Positions 17,074 through 27,674 are shown, counted from the first letter of the stretch. The stretch: DNA of 64,000 nucleotides from Zeimonas sediminis (GCF_023721795.1 NZ_JAMQYE010000001.1:3073671-3137670), one strand, 5' to 3'. Numbers and translations: made by a program. Notes: generated by a model from the letters alone, not told the origin.

Positions 17074-17265
17074 ATGGAATGGCTTCAGGTTGGAGCCACG
17101 TTCGCGCTCGTCGCAGTCTGGATCTCGGCCGTCGTCGCGGTGCTGGCGCTGTTGTCCGGCGGGAGGCGCGACGACGAAGAGGATCCCTTCGCCTCGACGC
17201 CTCCGGGAGGCCATCGAGCGTTGTCTGCGAACTTGCAGCCGCAGGCCGGGGAGCCCGGCGAGTGA
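17074..17265 (+). CDS. Small single-span membrane protein
   Basis: A 63-aa product: a hydrophobic helix at about residues 5-32 (LQVGATFALVAVWISAVVAV) followed by a charged, disordered tail (GGRRDDEEDPFAS). A strong ribosome-binding sequence GGGAGGGG lies just upstream of ATG 17074, the main reason for accepting this short frame. No family is recognised. It lies in the EPS locus next to the MBOAT/SGNH pair, which is read toward it. Confidence 0.5.
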   Translation: MEWLQVGATFALVAVWISAVVAVLALLSGGRRDDEEDPFASTPPGGHRALSANLQPQAGEPGE

Positions 17266-17278
17266 GCGCCGCAACGGG

Positions 17279-18373
17279 CTAGTGCGCTGTACCGGTGGAG
17301 ACGTGCTCGCCCCGCTCGAGCGCCCTTGCCGCTGCCGCCGCCGCGAGCCGGTGGCCGGTCGCGTTCCAGTGCCAGTCTTCGGGGGAGTGGTCGACCCGCT
17401 CCCGGGTCCTGGCGAAGTGCTCGGCAAACACATCGGCCATTCGCACCGTCTTCATGCCCGATGCGCGCGCCTCGCGGGCGAGCAGTTCGAGGGCCAGGCC
17501 ATCCCGCGTTCGGCAGCTTCGCGGGCCCTCGCGTCCGGGGCCGGCGTAGATCGCCCGGCGTGCGGACTGCGAGTCGAACACGAGCACGATTCTTTCTGGC
17601 GACAGCCCTAACGCCTCCGGGAGCTTGTCCGAGAAGGCGCGAACCACGGCCTCGTCTCCGCTGGAGAGCCGATCGTCCGCGCATCCGACGCTCTCGTCGT
17701 GCAGGTGCGACTTGAACAGTGTGTTCAGGTTCAGCTTGAGATTGCCCCGCGCGTAACGAAAGAGCGCCAGCTCCCGCAGGGTCTTCTTGAGCGGGCTGCG
17801 CAACTCGTCGGGCTGGAGCGCCACGGCCTCATCGGCCCTATCGGGCGTCCAGAAGAAGTGGCCCGGATGCCCGAAGAAGCCCTCGACGAAGTCCCCCTCG
17901 CTGACGACGACCACGGCCCCTTCCACCTTGTAGCGGTCGGCAACCAGCCTGGCCACGCCGAGGTAGTCGGGCAACGCGGAACTCCCGATCCCGAAGTTGT
18001 AGACGGCGACGCCTTCGCGCACGCGCTTCGCGAGCTGGGCCTGGATCGTCGCCGGGTAGGGATTCATCAGCGACTCGACGTAGCTGTCGCCGAGCACGGC
18101 GACGATCGGCGTGCCGGCCACGTAGTCGAAGGGCGCCACATAGCCGGAGGAGTTCGTGTGGCTGTACGTCCGGTGGGTCATGTCCCAGCCGGCGGACCAT
18201 GTCAGGTCGGTGTTGGGAACGAGGTGATGCACCGGCCAGGCTTCGTCGGGATCGGCCGCGCGAATCCCGTTCTGGATCGGCAGGATCCGCAGAACGGCCT
18301 CGAGCACGGCCAGTGCCGCGACGAAGCCGATCGCCGTGCCGGCGAGCATGCGGAAGTATCGACGCAGCTTCAT
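17279..18373 (-). CDS. SGNH-like esterase/acyltransferase partner of the MBOAT protein
   Basis: A 364-aa protein with an N-terminal membrane anchor (MLAGTAIGFVAALAVLEAVL). It has an SGNH-hydrolase layout: block I GDSYVES at about residue 95 with the Ser nucleophile, a Gly/Asn-containing YNFGIGSSALPDYL segment and block V DWHWNATGHRLA near the C-terminus carrying the catalytic Asp/His. Its ATG overlaps the stop of the MBOAT gene by one base (the two codons share position 18373), so the two are coupled. By analogy with AlgX/PatB-type systems, it likely transfers acyl groups delivered by the MBOAT partner onto the polysaccharide in the periplasm. Direct activity as a deacetylase is the alternative. 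Confidence 0.75.
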   Translation of the reverse strand: MKLRRYFRMLAGTAIGFVAALAVLEAVLRILPIQNGIRAADPDEAWPVHHLVPNTDLTWSAGWDMTHRTYSHTNSSGYVAPFDYVAGTPIVAVLGDSYVESLMNPYPATIQAQLAKRVREGVAVYNFGIGSSALPDYLGVARLVADRYKVEGAVVVVSEGDFVEGFFGHPGHFFWTPDRADEAVALQPDELRSPLKKTLRELALFRYARGNLKLNLNTLFKSHLHDESVGCADDRLSSGDEAVVRAFSDKLPEALGLSPERIVLVFDSQSARRAIYAGPGREGPRSCRTRDGLALELLAREARASGMKTVRMADVFAEHFARTRERVDHSPEDWHWNATGHRLAAAAAARALERGEHVSTGTAH

Positions 18374-19875
18374 CAGAAGTTGAAGTAGATGAACTCGGTG
18401 ACGTCGCGCGACGCCGAGATCAGCGCGAGCATCACGATCGCCACGGTCGATGCACCCACGGTTGCGCCGAACGCGAGGTCGCCGACGCGAGACGCCGCGA
18501 GCCGCTCGACGTGCGGGCGGAGCCGTCGATCGACCAGCTCCTGCGAATTCGGCGCGATCAGGGTCGCCGCAAGGGCCGCCAGGAGCAGGAACCACGTCGA
18601 AGCGACGGGCGGGGGAATCGCCGGCGACTGCGCGGCTTCCTGAAGGCCGCCCATCGCGAGGAGGACGTTCGTGGCGTCGGCAAAGCTGGATGCCCGGAAG
18701 AAGACCCACGCGATCATCACGCAGAGCAGCGTGAGTGCCGTCGATGCGACTGCGCCGCACCGCCTGGCCGCAGGCGACGCGGCGAAGCGGGCCCGCGGCA
18801 GGAAGCGCTCGCTCGCGTGGCGCCATCCGTGATTGAGGACCAGGAACGCCCCGTGCAAGGCGCCCCACGCCACGAAGGTCCAGGAAGCGCCGTGCCACAG
18901 GCCGCCCAGAAGCATCGTGATGGCCAGGTTCACGTAGCGGCGCACGACGCCCCGCCGGTTTCCGCCCAGGGCCACGTACAGGTAGTCGCGCAGGAACCGC
19001 GAGAGCGTCATGTGCCAGCGCCGCCAGAAGTCGACGATGCTGCGCGCCTTGTAAGGGGAATTGAAGTTGTAGGGGAGCCTGACGCCGAAGAGCAGCGACA
19101 GGCCGATTGCCATGTCCGAGTAGCCGGAGAAGTCGTAGTAGATCTGGACCGTGTAAGCCAGGATGCCCTCCCACGCGGTCGCGAAGCCCAGGGGCCCCGC
19201 ATTCGCCGCGTCGAAGACGCCGTTCGCTATCGGCGCCGCGCTGTCCGCGACGAGGACCTTCTTGGCGAGCCCTATGCCGAGGAAGGCGAGCCCGAGCACG
19301 ATGTTGGTCACGTCGGGCCGGTAGGTCTCCCTTCGCGCGAACTGCGGCATCATCTCCGCGTGGTGCAGGACCGGGCCTGCGATAAGGTGCGGAAAGTAGG
19401 TCACGAACAGCGCGTAATGGAGCGGATTGCGCTCACGGACCTTGCCGGCGTAGGAGTCGACCAGGTAGGCGATCTGGGTGAACGTGAAAAACGAGATCCC
19501 GATCGGCAGGGCGACGTCGACGGGTTGGATCGACAGATTGGCGATCGCGGAAACGGTCCCGAGCAGGAAGTTCGCGTACTTGTAGTACGCGAGCAGGCCG
19601 AGGTTGACTGCAACCGCCCCGGCCAGCAGGCGCTTCCTGGTCAGGACGGAGTCGTCGGTCGCGCTTTGGATTGCGCGTCCGGCAATGTAGTTGAACGTGA
19701 TCGACCCCATCAGCAGGGGCAGGTCCTGAAGCCTCCAGAAGCCGTAGAAGAAGAGTGAGGCCAGGGTCAGCCACGCCGCCGCGAACCCGGCCCCAAGGAA
19801 GCGGGCGACCAGGAAGAAGCCGGCCAGCACGATCGGCAGGTACAGGAAGAGGAACTCGCCTGAAGAGAAGAGCAT
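18373..19875 (-). CDS. MBOAT-family membrane O-acyltransferase (AlgI/DltB type)
   Basis: A 500-aa multi-pass membrane protein starting MLFSSGEFLFLYLPIVL, typical of the AlgI group, with about ten hydrophobic segments. The conserved MBOAT core is visible: YYDFSGYSDMAIGLSLLFG, PYKARSIVDFWRRWHMTLSRFLRDYLY and LLGGLWHGASWTFVAWGALHG, where the catalytic His lies in WHG and a second His follows. It is expected to move acetyl groups from the cytoplasm across the inner membrane for polysaccharide O-acetylation. It is the first gene of a two-gene unit with the SGNH-like protein. Confidence 0.92.
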   Translation of the reverse strand: MLFSSGEFLFLYLPIVLAGFFLVARFLGAGFAAAWLTLASLFFYGFWRLQDLPLLMGSITFNYIAGRAIQSATDDSVLTRKRLLAGAVAVNLGLLAYYKYANFLLGTVSAIANLSIQPVDVALPIGISFFTFTQIAYLVDSYAGKVRERNPLHYALFVTYFPHLIAGPVLHHAEMMPQFARRETYRPDVTNIVLGLAFLGIGLAKKVLVADSAAPIANGVFDAANAGPLGFATAWEGILAYTVQIYYDFSGYSDMAIGLSLLFGVRLPYNFNSPYKARSIVDFWRRWHMTLSRFLRDYLYVALGGNRRGVVRRYVNLAITMLLGGLWHGASWTFVAWGALHGAFLVLNHGWRHASERFLPRARFAASPAARRCGAVASTALTLLCVMIAWVFFRASSFADATNVLLAMGGLQEAAQSPAIPPPVASTWFLLLAALAATLIAPNSQELVDRRLRPHVERLAASRVGDLAFGATVGASTVAIVMLALISASRDVTEFIYFNF

Positions 19876-20130
19876 TCTTTAGCGGGGCCGGCCGTTGTCC
19901 GAAGCCTCGAGGGTGGCGTGGGGGTTGCCTGTGCAGACTCACGCTCATTCTAGGGTCGCCGCCGCCCGCCGCGTGTGCGAAATCTCAATGATCGGCCTGG
20001 CGAGCAGGGGCGCGCCGCCGGGCCGGCCGCAATCCTTCCGTAACCGATCGGAAACCGATTCTTCGCGGAACCGTCATCGCCGCTCCCTAGCATCCGTGCA
20101 GGTTCATCCAACCGGCCACGGAGCAGGAAC
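19876..20130. promoter_or_regulatory. Divergent intergenic region upstream of the MBOAT gene and phoX
   Basis: A 255-bp gap. An AACCGAT element occurs twice 11 bp apart at about 20041-20058. The element CCGTCAT near 20082 looks like one half of a Pho-box repeat, but the second half-site is not convincing. Confidence 0.3.
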
Positions 20131-22173
20131 ATGCACTTCGACAACGACGACATCCCGAGCAACCCGTCCTCCAACCCCAGCCTGCAACAACTCGTCCAGC
20201 GCGCGATCTCGCGCCGGACGGTCCTGAAGTCCGGCCTCGGCATCGCGGCGCTGCCCTTCTTCGGCGGCCTGGCGGCCTGCGGCAGCGGCGGCGATTCCGG
20301 CACGCCGGCCGCCGTCGTCGAGCAGCTCAAGCCGCTGAAGAACGCGTTCGTGCCGCTGCCCGCGTCCAGCGGCCACGAGGTCGTCGTACCCGAGGGCTAC
20401 GTGGCCGACGTGCTCTATCGCTGGGGCGATCCGCTGAAGAGCTCGGCCGCCTACACGTGGCGGGGCGACGCCACGGAGGGCTGGATCGAGCAGGAAAACC
20501 AGGCGGGCGACAACCACGACGGGATGAGCTACTTCCCGCTAGCGAAGAACGCCGACGGGGCCAGCGAGTCGGGACTGCTGGTCATGAACCACGAGTACGT
20601 CAACTACGAGTACTTCTTCGCGCCCGACACCGATCCGGCCAACTGGCTCGAGCCCTGGAACGCAGACAAGGCGAAGAAGGCGCAGGCCGCCCACGGCGTC
20701 TCGGTCGTCGAGGTGCGCCGTGCCCGGGACGGCCGCATGTCGTACGTGCCCGACTCGCAGTACAACCGCCGGATCACCGGCTACACCGAGATCGACATCA
20801 CCGGACCCGCGGCAGGTGCCGACGCGCTGCGCACCTCGGCCGACCCGACCGGCACTCGGGTGCTCGGCACGCTGAACAACTGCGCCAACGGCAAGACGCC
20901 TTGGGGCACCTACCTGACCTGCGAGGAGAACTTCAACGGCTACTTCGGCTCGACCGATCCGGCCTACGCGCGGACCGACCTCGAGAGGCGCTACGGCGTG
21001 AGCACGTCGAGCGGCTATCGCTGGCACGAGGTCGACGAGCGCTTCGACATCAGCAAGAACCCGAACGAGCCGAACCGCTTCGGCTGGATCGTCGAGATCG
21101 ACCCCTACGACCCGGAGAGCAAGCCGCGCAAGCGCACCGCGCTGGGCCGCTTCAAGCACGAGAACGCCGAGGTCGTCGTCGCGAAGGACGGGCGCGTCGT
21201 CGTGTACATGGGCGACGACCAGGCGAACGACTACATCTACAAGTTCGTCTCGGACGGCAAGTACGACCCGTCGGGCACGAGCTTCGACAGCAACCTGCTC
21301 GACTCCGGAACGCTGTACGTGGCCAGGTTCGACGCAGGCGATGTGACCGGCGACTTCAAGGGGACAGGCGAGTGGCTTCCCCTGGTCCAGGGCCGGGGCC
21401 CGCTGACCGACGCCAACGGCTTCGCGACCCAGGCCGACGTGCTGATCAACGCCCGCGGGGCCGCGGACCTGCTCGGCGCGACCAAGATGGACCGGCCGGA
21501 GTGGATCGCGGCGAACCCGAGGTCGCTCGGCGAGGTCTTCTGCACGCTGACCAACAACAGCGGCCGCACCGCCACCGACGACGCCAACCCGCGCGCGGCC
21601 AACCGCTTCGGCCAGATCGTCCGCTGGAACGAGGCGGGCGGCGATCCGACCGCCACGAGCTTCGAGTGGGACCTGTTCCTGATCGCTGGCAACCCGATCG
21701 CATTCCCCGACCGCAGCGACCTGAACTCGGGCTCTGCGATCATCACCGCCGAGAACACGTTCAACAGCCCCGACGGGCTGGCCTTCGACTACGACGGCAG
21801 GCTGTGGATCCAGACCGACGGGAATTTCTCGAACACCGGTCGCCACGAGGGGCAGGGCAACAACCAGATGCTGGTCGCCGACCTGAAGACCGGGGAGCTC
21901 CAGCGCTTCCTGGTCGGTCCCAGCGGCTGCGAGGTGACTGGCCTGGCATTCACGCCCGACATGCGGACGATGTTCGTGAACATCCAGCACCCGGGCGAGA
22001 TCGGCAGCCATCCGGATGCGCCGAAGAAGCCGGACGGCAGCGTCTACGGCGACAACGACATCGCGCGCGACCCGACGGCGTTCACCAGATGGCCGGACGG
22101 CGCCACGGCAGGCCGGCCGCGCTCGGCGACGGTGGTCGTTCGCCGCGCGGATGGTCGGAAGCTGCTGGGCTGA
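20131..22173 (+). CDS. phoX: PhoX-family alkaline phosphatase (DUF839), Tat-exported
   Basis: A 680-aa protein with a twin-arginine signal (ISRRTVLKSGLGIAALPFFG). The signal is followed by an AACGSGG segment that could also act as a lipobox. The family motif TPWGTYLTCEENFNGYFG is present at about residue 257; its Cys and Glu are metal ligands in characterised PhoX enzymes. Further DUF839 motifs include GRFKHENAEVV, VVYMGDD, CTLTNNS and SPDGLAFDYDGRLWIQTDG. PhoX hydrolyses phosphate esters in the periplasm using Fe/Ca cofactors. A GGAGCAGGA ribosome site precedes ATG 20131. No convincing Pho box was seen upstream, although PhoX genes are usually phosphate-regulated. Confidence 0.88.
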   Translation: MHFDNDDIPSNPSSNPSLQQLVQRAISRRTVLKSGLGIAALPFFGGLAACGSGGDSGTPAAVVEQLKPLKNAFVPLPASSGHEVVVPEGYVADVLYRWGDPLKSSAAYTWRGDATEGWIEQENQAGDNHDGMSYFPLAKNADGASESGLLVMNHEYVNYEYFFAPDTDPANWLEPWNADKAKKAQAAHGVSVVEVRRARDGRMSYVPDSQYNRRITGYTEIDITGPAAGADALRTSADPTGTRVLGTLNNCANGKTPWGTYLTCEENFNGYFGSTDPAYARTDLERRYGVSTSSGYRWHEVDERFDISKNPNEPNRFGWIVEIDPYDPESKPRKRTALGRFKHENAEVVVAKDGRVVVYMGDDQANDYIYKFVSDGKYDPSGTSFDSNLLDSGTLYVARFDAGDVTGDFKGTGEWLPLVQGRGPLTDANGFATQADVLINARGAADLLGATKMDRPEWIAANPRSLGEVFCTLTNNSGRTATDDANPRAANRFGQIVRWNEAGGDPTATSFEWDLFLIAGNPIAFPDRSDLNSGSAIITAENTFNSPDGLAFDYDGRLWIQTDGNFSNTGRHEGQGNNQMLVADLKTGELQRFLVGPSGCEVTGLAFTPDMRTMFVNIQHPGEIGSHPDAPKKPDGSVYGDNDIARDPTAFTRWPDGATAGRPRSATVVVRRADGRKLLG

Positions 22174-22191
22174 GCGCCTGCGGGCCCCGGC

Positions 22192-22214
22192 GCCCCGGGG
22201 CATTCGCCCGGGGC
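22192..22214 (+). terminator. Hairpin after phoX
   Basis: An 8-bp perfect stem GCCCCGGG / CCCGGGGC with a 7-nt loop, 18 bp after the phoX stop, in the gap before the convergent glpD gene. No T-run is present. Confidence 0.5.
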
Positions 22215-22291
22215 AGCTCGGGGAACCGCATTGTCGTGACGCGGGCTGCGGGCCTTCGGGCCTTGCCGCCCGTCTTCGTCTGCGCGCGGCC

Positions 22292-23917
22292 TCAGCGGGC
22301 GGGACGGTTGGCCTGCAGCCAGTCCTCGATTCTCGCGAGTTCGGCCGGCGCCAGCCGCAAGCCGAGCTTCGTCCGCCTCCAGGCGACGTCCTCGGCGCTG
22401 CGGGCCCACTCCTCGCGCACCAGGTAGCGAAGCTCGACTTCGTAGAGGCCGGGCGCGACCTCGCTGCCCAGGCCTTCGAGCGACCTCGCGTCGCCGACGA
22501 TCCGGTCGAGCCGCGAGCCGTACAGCCGCGCCCAGCGCTGCAGCAAGGGCGCGGGCAGCCACGGCAGTAGCGCGGCCTTCGCCAGCGCGAAGCTCGCGAA
22601 GTCGCGCTCCGGCTGCCCGGTCTCGCGGATCGAACCCGATAGGTCGCCGCCCGGAAGCTTCGCGCCGCCGGTCCACCCCGGCGCGTGCGTGCCGAGTTCC
22701 GGCGCCAGCAGGTCGACCGCTTCCTCGGCCAGCTTGCGGAAGGTCGTGATCTTGCCGCCCCACACGGTCAGCAGCGGCGCGGGCACGCGTTCGAGCTCGA
22801 GCAGGTAGTCTCGGGTCACCGCCGACGGGTCGCCCGCCTCGTCGTCGAGCAGCGGGCGCACGCCCGAGTAGCTCCAGACCACGTCCGACGGGGAGACTTC
22901 TGCCTTGAAGCAGCGCCCGGCGAGCTCGCAGAGATAGGCGACCTCGGCCTGGTCGGCGCGAACGCGTCCCGGGTCTTCGTGATGCTCGACGTCGGTCGTG
23001 CCGATCAGCGTGAAGTCCTGCTCGTAGGGGATCGCGAACACGATCCGCTTGTCGGCGTTCTGGAAGATGTAGGCCATGTCGTGGTCGAACAGCCTCGGGA
23101 CCACGATGTGGCTGCCGCGAATCAGGCGCAGGCCGCGCTTGCTGCGCCGGCCCAGGCCTTCGCTCAGGAACTGCATCGCCCACGGGCCGGCGGCGTTGAC
23201 CAGCGCGCGCGCGTGGACCGTGCGCTCGACAGAGCCGCCGGCGCTCTTTCCCGCAGAGGGGCCGTCGGCTTCCTCGCGCCCGATCGGGGCGGCCGCGCTG
23301 TCGTCGCGCAGCCGAACCCGCCACCCCCCGGCGGCCGGCTCCGCGCCGGTCACCCGGGTTCGGGTCAGCACGGTGGCGCCGCGGTCGGCCGCGTCGCGCG
23401 CGGCGAGCACCACCAGCCGCGCGTCGTCAACCCAGCCGTCGGAATAGACGAAGGCCCTGGAGAAGCGCGGCTTCAGCGGCTCGCCGGCCGGGTGGCCGGC
23501 CAGGCGGATCGCCTCGGAGGCCGGCAGCACCTCCCGGCGCGCCAGATGGTCGTAGAGCCAGATACCCAGCCGGATCATCGAGGCCGGTCGCATCGACGGA
23601 TCGTGCGGCATCACGAAGCGCAGCGGCCACATGATGTGCGGGGCCGAGCGCAGCAGCACCTCGCGCTCGGCCAGCGCCTTGCGGACCAGGCCGAACTCGT
23701 AGTGCTCGAGGTAGCGCAGCCCGCCGTGGATCAGCTTGGTCGAGGCCGACGAGGTGTGCGCGGCGAGGTCGTCCTTCTCGGCCAGCACGACCGACAGCCC
23801 GCGGCCGGCCGCGTCGCGCGCGATGCCGGCGCCGTTCACGCCGCCGCCCACGACCAGCAGGTCGCAGCGCTGGGGCACATCGGAGGATGGAAGGGCGCTC
23901 GGCGGGGTGGCAGGCAT
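22292..23917 (-). CDS. glpD: Aerobic glycerol-3-phosphate dehydrogenase
   Basis: A 541-aa FAD enzyme that oxidises glycerol-3-phosphate to dihydroxyacetone phosphate and passes electrons to quinone at the inner membrane. The N-terminal FAD-binding motif is DLLVVGGGVNGAGIARDAAG, followed by the family signature SASTKLIHGGLRYLE and PHIMWPLRFVMPHD. Downstream are RGSHIVVPRLF, TIGTTDVEH and the Gly-rich GGKITTFRKLAEEAVD of the second nucleotide-binding part. A C-terminal DAO_C-like domain completes the normal length. It is divergent from glpK across a 196-bp gap, the usual pairing for glycerol use. Confidence 0.95.
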   Translation of the reverse strand: MPATPPSALPSSDVPQRCDLLVVGGGVNGAGIARDAAGRGLSVVLAEKDDLAAHTSSASTKLIHGGLRYLEHYEFGLVRKALAEREVLLRSAPHIMWPLRFVMPHDPSMRPASMIRLGIWLYDHLARREVLPASEAIRLAGHPAGEPLKPRFSRAFVYSDGWVDDARLVVLAARDAADRGATVLTRTRVTGAEPAAGGWRVRLRDDSAAAPIGREEADGPSAGKSAGGSVERTVHARALVNAAGPWAMQFLSEGLGRRSKRGLRLIRGSHIVVPRLFDHDMAYIFQNADKRIVFAIPYEQDFTLIGTTDVEHHEDPGRVRADQAEVAYLCELAGRCFKAEVSPSDVVWSYSGVRPLLDDEAGDPSAVTRDYLLELERVPAPLLTVWGGKITTFRKLAEEAVDLLAPELGTHAPGWTGGAKLPGGDLSGSIRETGQPERDFASFALAKAALLPWLPAPLLQRWARLYGSRLDRIVGDARSLEGLGSEVAPGLYEVELRYLVREEWARSAEDVAWRRTKLGLRLAPAELARIEDWLQANRPAR

Positions 23918-24113
23918 GCAGGCTCGGCGGGTTCCGCGATTCGCTGGGCGGCGGTCCTGGCGGGTCCAGGGATTCTAGCCAGCGCCCGCGGGCGGCGCGA
24001 GTCGGTTCCTGGCCTGCGCGAAGCGAATTAAGATCGCGCGACGACGGCCGGCGGAAGCGGCCCGGGCGGCATCCGCCCGCGGCCTGACGCGCGCCCGTCG
24101 CGGGAGACCCTCG
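23918..24113. promoter_or_regulatory. glpD-glpK divergent promoter region
   Basis: A 196-bp gap that must drive both glycerol genes. No clear GlpR-type operator or sigma-70 elements were recognised by eye. Confidence 0.4.
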
Positions 24114-25595
<1,482 letters not shown>

Positions 25596-25657
25596 GCGAT
25601 TCCGCCCGAGGCGGATAATGGCGGCCGACCAGAACAACGCACCCGCGGAGGACACGA

Positions 25658-26884
25658 ATGAGCGCCGACATCGTCACCCTGACCCCTGCCGAGATCCTGC
25701 CCGACGACGGTTGCGCGGGCACGCTGGTCGGCCGCGCCTGGCTGCCGGCGGACCCGGCGGCGGGCGCGTCCCGGGCGGCGGCCGGGCCGGCGGTCGTCGC
25801 GATTCGCGCCGACGGCGTCTACGACCTGAGCGACACGGCGGCCACGATGTCCGGCCTGCTCGAGCGCGAGGACCCCGCGGCCGTCGTGCGGGCAGCGGCC
25901 GGCCGGCGCGTCGGCGGCCTGGACGAGATCCTCGCCAACACCGCGAAGGCCGCACCCGACCCGGCGCTGCCGCGCCTGCTCGCGCCCTGCGACCTGCAGG
26001 TGGTCAAGGCCGCCGGCGTCACCTTCGTCGACAGCATGCTCGAGCGCGTCATCGAGGAGCAGGCGCGCGGCGACGCGGCCCGCGCCGAGGCGGTCCGCGC
26101 CCGGGTGCGCTCGGTGATCGGCGACAACCTGTCGGCGGTGCGGCCCGGATCGGAGCAGGCCGCGAAGCTCAAGGCGGTGCTGATCGAGCAGGGCATGTGG
26201 TCGCAGTACCTGGAGGTGGGCATCGGCCCCGACGCCGAGGTCTTCACCAAGGCGCCGGTGCTGTCGGCGGTCGGGACCGGCGCCGAGATCGGCATCCACC
26301 CGAAGTCGGAGTGGAACAACCCGGAGCCCGAGGTGGTGCTGGCGGTGAACAGCCGCGGCCGCATCGTCGGCGCCTCGCTGGGCAACGACGTGAACCTGCG
26401 CGACTTCGAGGGCCGCAGCGCGCTGCTGCTCAGCAAGGCCAAGGACAACAACGCGTCCTGCGCGATCGGGCCCTTCATCCGCTTGTTCGACCAGACCTTC
26501 TCGCTCGACGACGTCCGGCGCGAGGACCTGGACCTGCGCGTCGAGGGCACCGACGGCTTCGTGCTGAGCGGCGCGAGCACGATGAAGCGGATCAGCCGCG
26601 ACCCGGCCGACATCGCCGGCCAGACGCTGAACGAGAACCACCAGTACCCGGACGGCTTCATGCTGTTCCTGGGCACGCTGTTCGCGCCGACCGAGGACCG
26701 CGATGCGCCGGGCGCCGGCTTCACACACCACGTGGGCGACGTGGTCACGATCCGCAGCGCGCGGCTGGGCGCGCTGCGCAACCGGGTCACCACGTCGGAT
26801 CGCGCGAGGCCCTGGGAGTTCGGGCTGCGCGCGCTGATCGCGAACCTGGCCGCGCGCGGGATGCTGGGCGAAGGGCGGGCCTGA
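25658..26884 (+). CDS. Fumarylacetoacetate hydrolase (FAH) family protein
   Basis: A 408-aa protein of the FAH superfamily. The C-terminal catalytic part carries GIHPKSEWNNPEPEVVLAVN (metal-binding Glu pair), LGNDVNLRDFEGRSALLLSK and AKDNNASCAIGPFIRLFD. The long N-terminal region (about residues 1-150) and these motifs resemble the XylX-type 2-keto-3-deoxy-sugar-acid dehydratases more than classical FAH. The substrate is therefore probably a 2-keto acid from sugar-acid breakdown, but no sugar-acid genes surround it to confirm this. ATG 25658 follows GCGGAGGACACGA. It is convergent with the SIMPL gene. Confidence 0.8.
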   Translation: MSADIVTLTPAEILPDDGCAGTLVGRAWLPADPAAGASRAAAGPAVVAIRADGVYDLSDTAATMSGLLEREDPAAVVRAAAGRRVGGLDEILANTAKAAPDPALPRLLAPCDLQVVKAAGVTFVDSMLERVIEEQARGDAARAEAVRARVRSVIGDNLSAVRPGSEQAAKLKAVLIEQGMWSQYLEVGIGPDAEVFTKAPVLSAVGTGAEIGIHPKSEWNNPEPEVVLAVNSRGRIVGASLGNDVNLRDFEGRSALLLSKAKDNNASCAIGPFIRLFDQTFSLDDVRREDLDLRVEGTDGFVLSGASTMKRISRDPADIAGQTLNENHQYPDGFMLFLGTLFAPTEDRDAPGAGFTHHVGDVVTIRSARLGALRNRVTTSDRARPWEFGLRALIANLAARGMLGEGRA

Positions 26885-26887
26885 GCG

Positions 26888-26919
26888 GCGGCGGCCGGAC
26901 GGGATCGCCGGGCCGCCGC
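26888..26919. terminator. Hairpin between convergent FAH and SIMPL genes
   Basis: A perfect 9-bp inverted repeat (GCGGCGGCC / GGCCGCCGC) with a 14-nt loop fills the 40-bp gap between two converging stops. It is likely a shared terminator. Confidence 0.5.
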
Positions 26920-26924
26920 GGCGT

Positions 26925-27674
26925 TCAGCGCTCGAGCAGCACCGAGCCGCTGACGCCGACGCTGACCGTGGTGCGGCCCTCTGCCATCGGCATCGGTGCC
27001 GACTCTGCCACCTGGGCGCGCGCCATCGCCACGCGGGGAATCGGCTCGGGCCGCCCCGGCCCCGAGTCGCTGACCGACACCGCGCGCACCGCAAAGCCCT
27101 TGTAGCCGAGCGCCTGCGACGCGGCCTGCGCCTTGGCGCGGAAGGCTGCGACCGCGTCGGCGATCAGCTCTCGCTCGACCGCCTCGCGCGCCTCGCGGCT
27201 CAGGAAGTGGACGACCGACTCCACGTTCAGCGTGCCCGCCAGCTCTCCGACCAGCCGGTTGAAGTCCTCGGACGGCGCTGCGGTGACGCGGATCGCGCCG
27301 CGCGCGCGCCAGGCGACGATGCGCGAGTCCTTCCAGACCGGGTCGGTGCGGTAGCCGGCGCTCTGCACCTCGAGGTCCTTGCGGCCCTTCAGGCGCTCGA
27401 GCGCCGGGTTCAGCTGCTCGTTGACCCTGGCCTGCGCCTGGGCGGGCTGCGGCGCCTCGTGGTTCGCGTACAGCGTGACCGCCACGCGGTCCTGCGCGAC
27501 CTCGCGCCAGGCTTCGGCGGACAGCGTGAGCTGCGGGAACTCGGGCATCGACGGCGCAGGCACGACGGCCACCGTCGGGGGCGAGGCGGCCTGCGCCGTG
27601 GCCGTCAGCGGCGCCCCGAGGGGCACGAGCAGGGCGGTAAGGGCGATTGCCCCCGCCAAGGATCCTCTTTGCAT
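26925..27674 (-). CDS. SIMPL-domain (DUF541) periplasmic protein
   Basis: A 249-aa protein with an N-terminal signal peptide (MQRGSLAGAIALTALLVPLG, cleavage likely near ATAQA). A DUF541/SIMPL domain follows: PQLTLSAEAWREVAQDRVAV, then paired helices ARVNEQLNPALERLKGR and a C-terminal GRTTVSVGVSGSVLLE strand. The family is periplasmic and poorly characterised; some members are linked to oxidative stress tolerance. The frame remains open far upstream, but ATG 27674 is the start that yields the signal peptide. Confidence 0.82.
   Translation of the reverse strand: MQRGSLAGAIALTALLVPLGAPLTATAQAASPPTVAVVPAPSMPEFPQLTLSAEAWREVAQDRVAVTLYANHEAPQPAQAQARVNEQLNPALERLKGRKDLEVQSAGYRTDPVWKDSRIVAWRARGAIRVTAAPSEDFNRLVGELAGTLNVESVVHFLSREAREAVERELIADAVAAFRAKAQAASQALGYKGFAVRAVSVSDSGPGRPEPIPRVAMARAQVAESAPMPMAEGRTTVSVGVSGSVLLER

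Noticed and set aside
20041-20130. Pho box upstream of phoX
   Set aside because: A single CCGTCAT half-site is present, but the second repeat at the required spacing is not convincing.
22044-23324. Alternative frame antisense/out of frame in glpD
   Set aside because: No domain features. glpD occupies the same DNA in a convincing frame.
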